From: CAVWUA01 sp963758025
Lineage (GTDB): Bacteria; Planctomycetota; Planctomycetia; Isosphaerales; Isosphaeraceae
Assembly (NCBI GenBank): GCA_963758025.1
Contig: CAVWUA010000004.1
Location: 186,001 to 250,000, forward strand
Direction of reading: 5' to 3'
DNA: 64,000 nt
Position 1 is the stretch's first letter. Each line of letters begins with the position of its first letter. The position numbers and the translations under genes are program-made. Positions 63,077-64,000 of the stretch are shown one piece after another. The notes below the pieces were generated by a model. That model searched no databases. It was not told where the DNA came from and saw only the letters and a list, made by a program, of their open reading frames with translations.

Positions 63077-64000
63077 GTGGCCCGCAAGTCCACCAAATCA
63101 ACCCAGACAGCCAAGACCTCCGCGTCATCCAAGACGAAGGGGACGAAGACAACGTCCCGGGCGACGTCCACCACGAAGCCCCGCAAGAGCACGGGCTCGT
63201 CCGACGGGGCCAGCGGGCGCTCGCTGGTGATCGTCGAGAGCCCGAAGAAGGCCAAGTCGATCAACAAGTTCCTGGGCTCAGGGCTACGTCGTCAAGGCGA
63301 GCATGGGGCACGTCCGCGACCTGCCCAAGCGCAAGCTCGGGCTGGACGTCGAGCACGGCTACGTCCCGACCTACGAGATCGTGCCGGCGAAAGAAGGACA
63401 CGATCGGCGACCTGAAGAAAGAGGCGGCCAAGGCCGACGATGGTCTATCTCGCGACCGACCCCGACCGCGAGGGGGAGGCGATCGCCTGGCACCTCCAGG
63501 AGGCCCTCGGCCTGCCCGACGAGCGGGTCCGCCGCGTGATGTTCCACGAGATCACCGAGCGGGCCGTCCAGCGAGGCGTTCCAGCCACGCCGGCCCGATC
63601 GACATGGACAAGGTCAACGCCCAGCAGGCGCGGCGGTTCCTCGACCGGTTCGTCGGCTACCAGCTCAGCCCCCTGCTCTGGAAGAAGGTCGCCCGGAACC
63701 TGAGCGCCGGCCGGGTCCAGTCGGTCGCCGTCCGGCTGATCGCCGAGCGCGAGAAGGAGATCCGGGCGTTCGTCTCCGAGGAATACTGGCGGATCACCGC
63801 GACCTTGCTCGCGCCGGCAGGATCGCAGGAGGAGCCGGACCGGTTCGAGGCCGAGCTGACCGAGTGGAAGGGGGAGAAGTTCGCGGCGAAGACCGAGGCC
63901 GACGCCCACGCGATCCGCGACGCTCTGGCCGCCGTCCCGTACGACGTCACCAAGGTCGAGGAGGTCGAGAAGCTCGACAAGCCCGACGCCCCCTTCAAGA
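63077..64000 (+). CDS. topA: DNA topoisomerase I, 5' part (multiply frameshifted, cut by the window end)
   Basis: TopA relaxes negatively supercoiled DNA. After a Lys/Thr/Ser-rich N-terminal extension of about 50 residues comes the TOPRIM domain: 'SLVIVESPKKAKSINKFLG', 'YVVKASMGHVRDLPKRKLG', 'LATDPDREGEAIAWHLQ'. Then come 'MDKVNAQQARRFLDRFVGYQ' and 'LSAGRVQSVAVRLI'. These are spread over three frames. The breaks are near 63278-63285, 63390-63398, 63435-63440, 63570 and 63585. At 924 bp this is one of the most error-dense genes in the window. The start is GTG 63077 with AGGAAGG upstream. The gene continues past the right edge, so the catalytic Tyr is not visible. Confidence 0.93.

Overview
The window comes from a high-GC member of the Planctomycetota, most likely the Isosphaeraceae. 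The evidence is the gene content: three formylglycine sulfatases, two PVC-type dehydrogenase/HEAT/cytochrome c proteins, a DUF1549/DUF1553 (PSCyt) protein, a Tat-exported DUF1501 protein, a Uma2 nuclease, a sulfotransferase and a very large repeat-plus-secretin protein. No rRNA, tRNA, CRISPR array or insertion sequence was recognised.

Layout. 1-7267 (minus): end of a small PHA-granule-like gene, a thioredoxin-TPR protein, msrB, a sulfatase and a ThuA/F5-8C/dehydrogenase/cytochrome c protein; the last three form an operon. 7466-13728 (plus): a sensor kinase, an NtrC-type regulator and two overlapping sulfatases. 13761-17227: a zinc-ribbon/DUF4177 protein, an exported enolase-superfamily enzyme and an exported PHP-domain protein. 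17355-28645 (plus): a nitrate assimilation island with a NarX-like sensor kinase fused to a FixJ/NarL-type regulator, a four-cluster ferredoxin fused to a DmsC-like anchor, a molybdenum nitrate reductase, a NarK-type transporter, a siroheme nitrite reductase and an FeS-FAD reductase that should feed it. 28788-33988: an ABC-2 exporter, a glycosyltransferase, a D-amino-acid transaminase and a sulfotransferase. 34116-42839 (plus): a second dehydrogenase/cytochrome c protein, DUF1549/1553, Uma2 and DUF1501. 43260-47849: the repeat-secretin protein, ending at a strong terminator. 48047-53398: a YdjY protein, a peroxiredoxin, a 947-residue membrane-TPR protein and a Tat-exported sugar isomerase-like protein. 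54073-59029: der (minus), then an operon of two unknown membrane proteins, cobM and cobB. 59034-64000: a TolC-like protein, a PpiD/SurA-like chaperone and the start of topA.

The most important warning is that at least 30 single-base indels break reading frames in about 18 genes, including the normally essential der and topA. Many lie in short G or C runs. In nearly every case the expected family sequence continues at once in another frame. This looks like uncorrected sequencing or assembly error rather than gene decay, so these genes are given here as full-length spans with the shift points noted.

The island at 17355-28645 is the most coherent functional unit. Nitrate is imported by NarK and reduced by a cytoplasmic Cys-ligated Mo enzyme that may draw electrons from quinol through the ferredoxin-DmsC anchor. 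Nitrite is then reduced by NirA, probably supplied by the FeS-FAD reductase. A sensor with a NarX-like signature sits upstream, next to a region containing a perfect palindrome and phased CCGAAG repeats.
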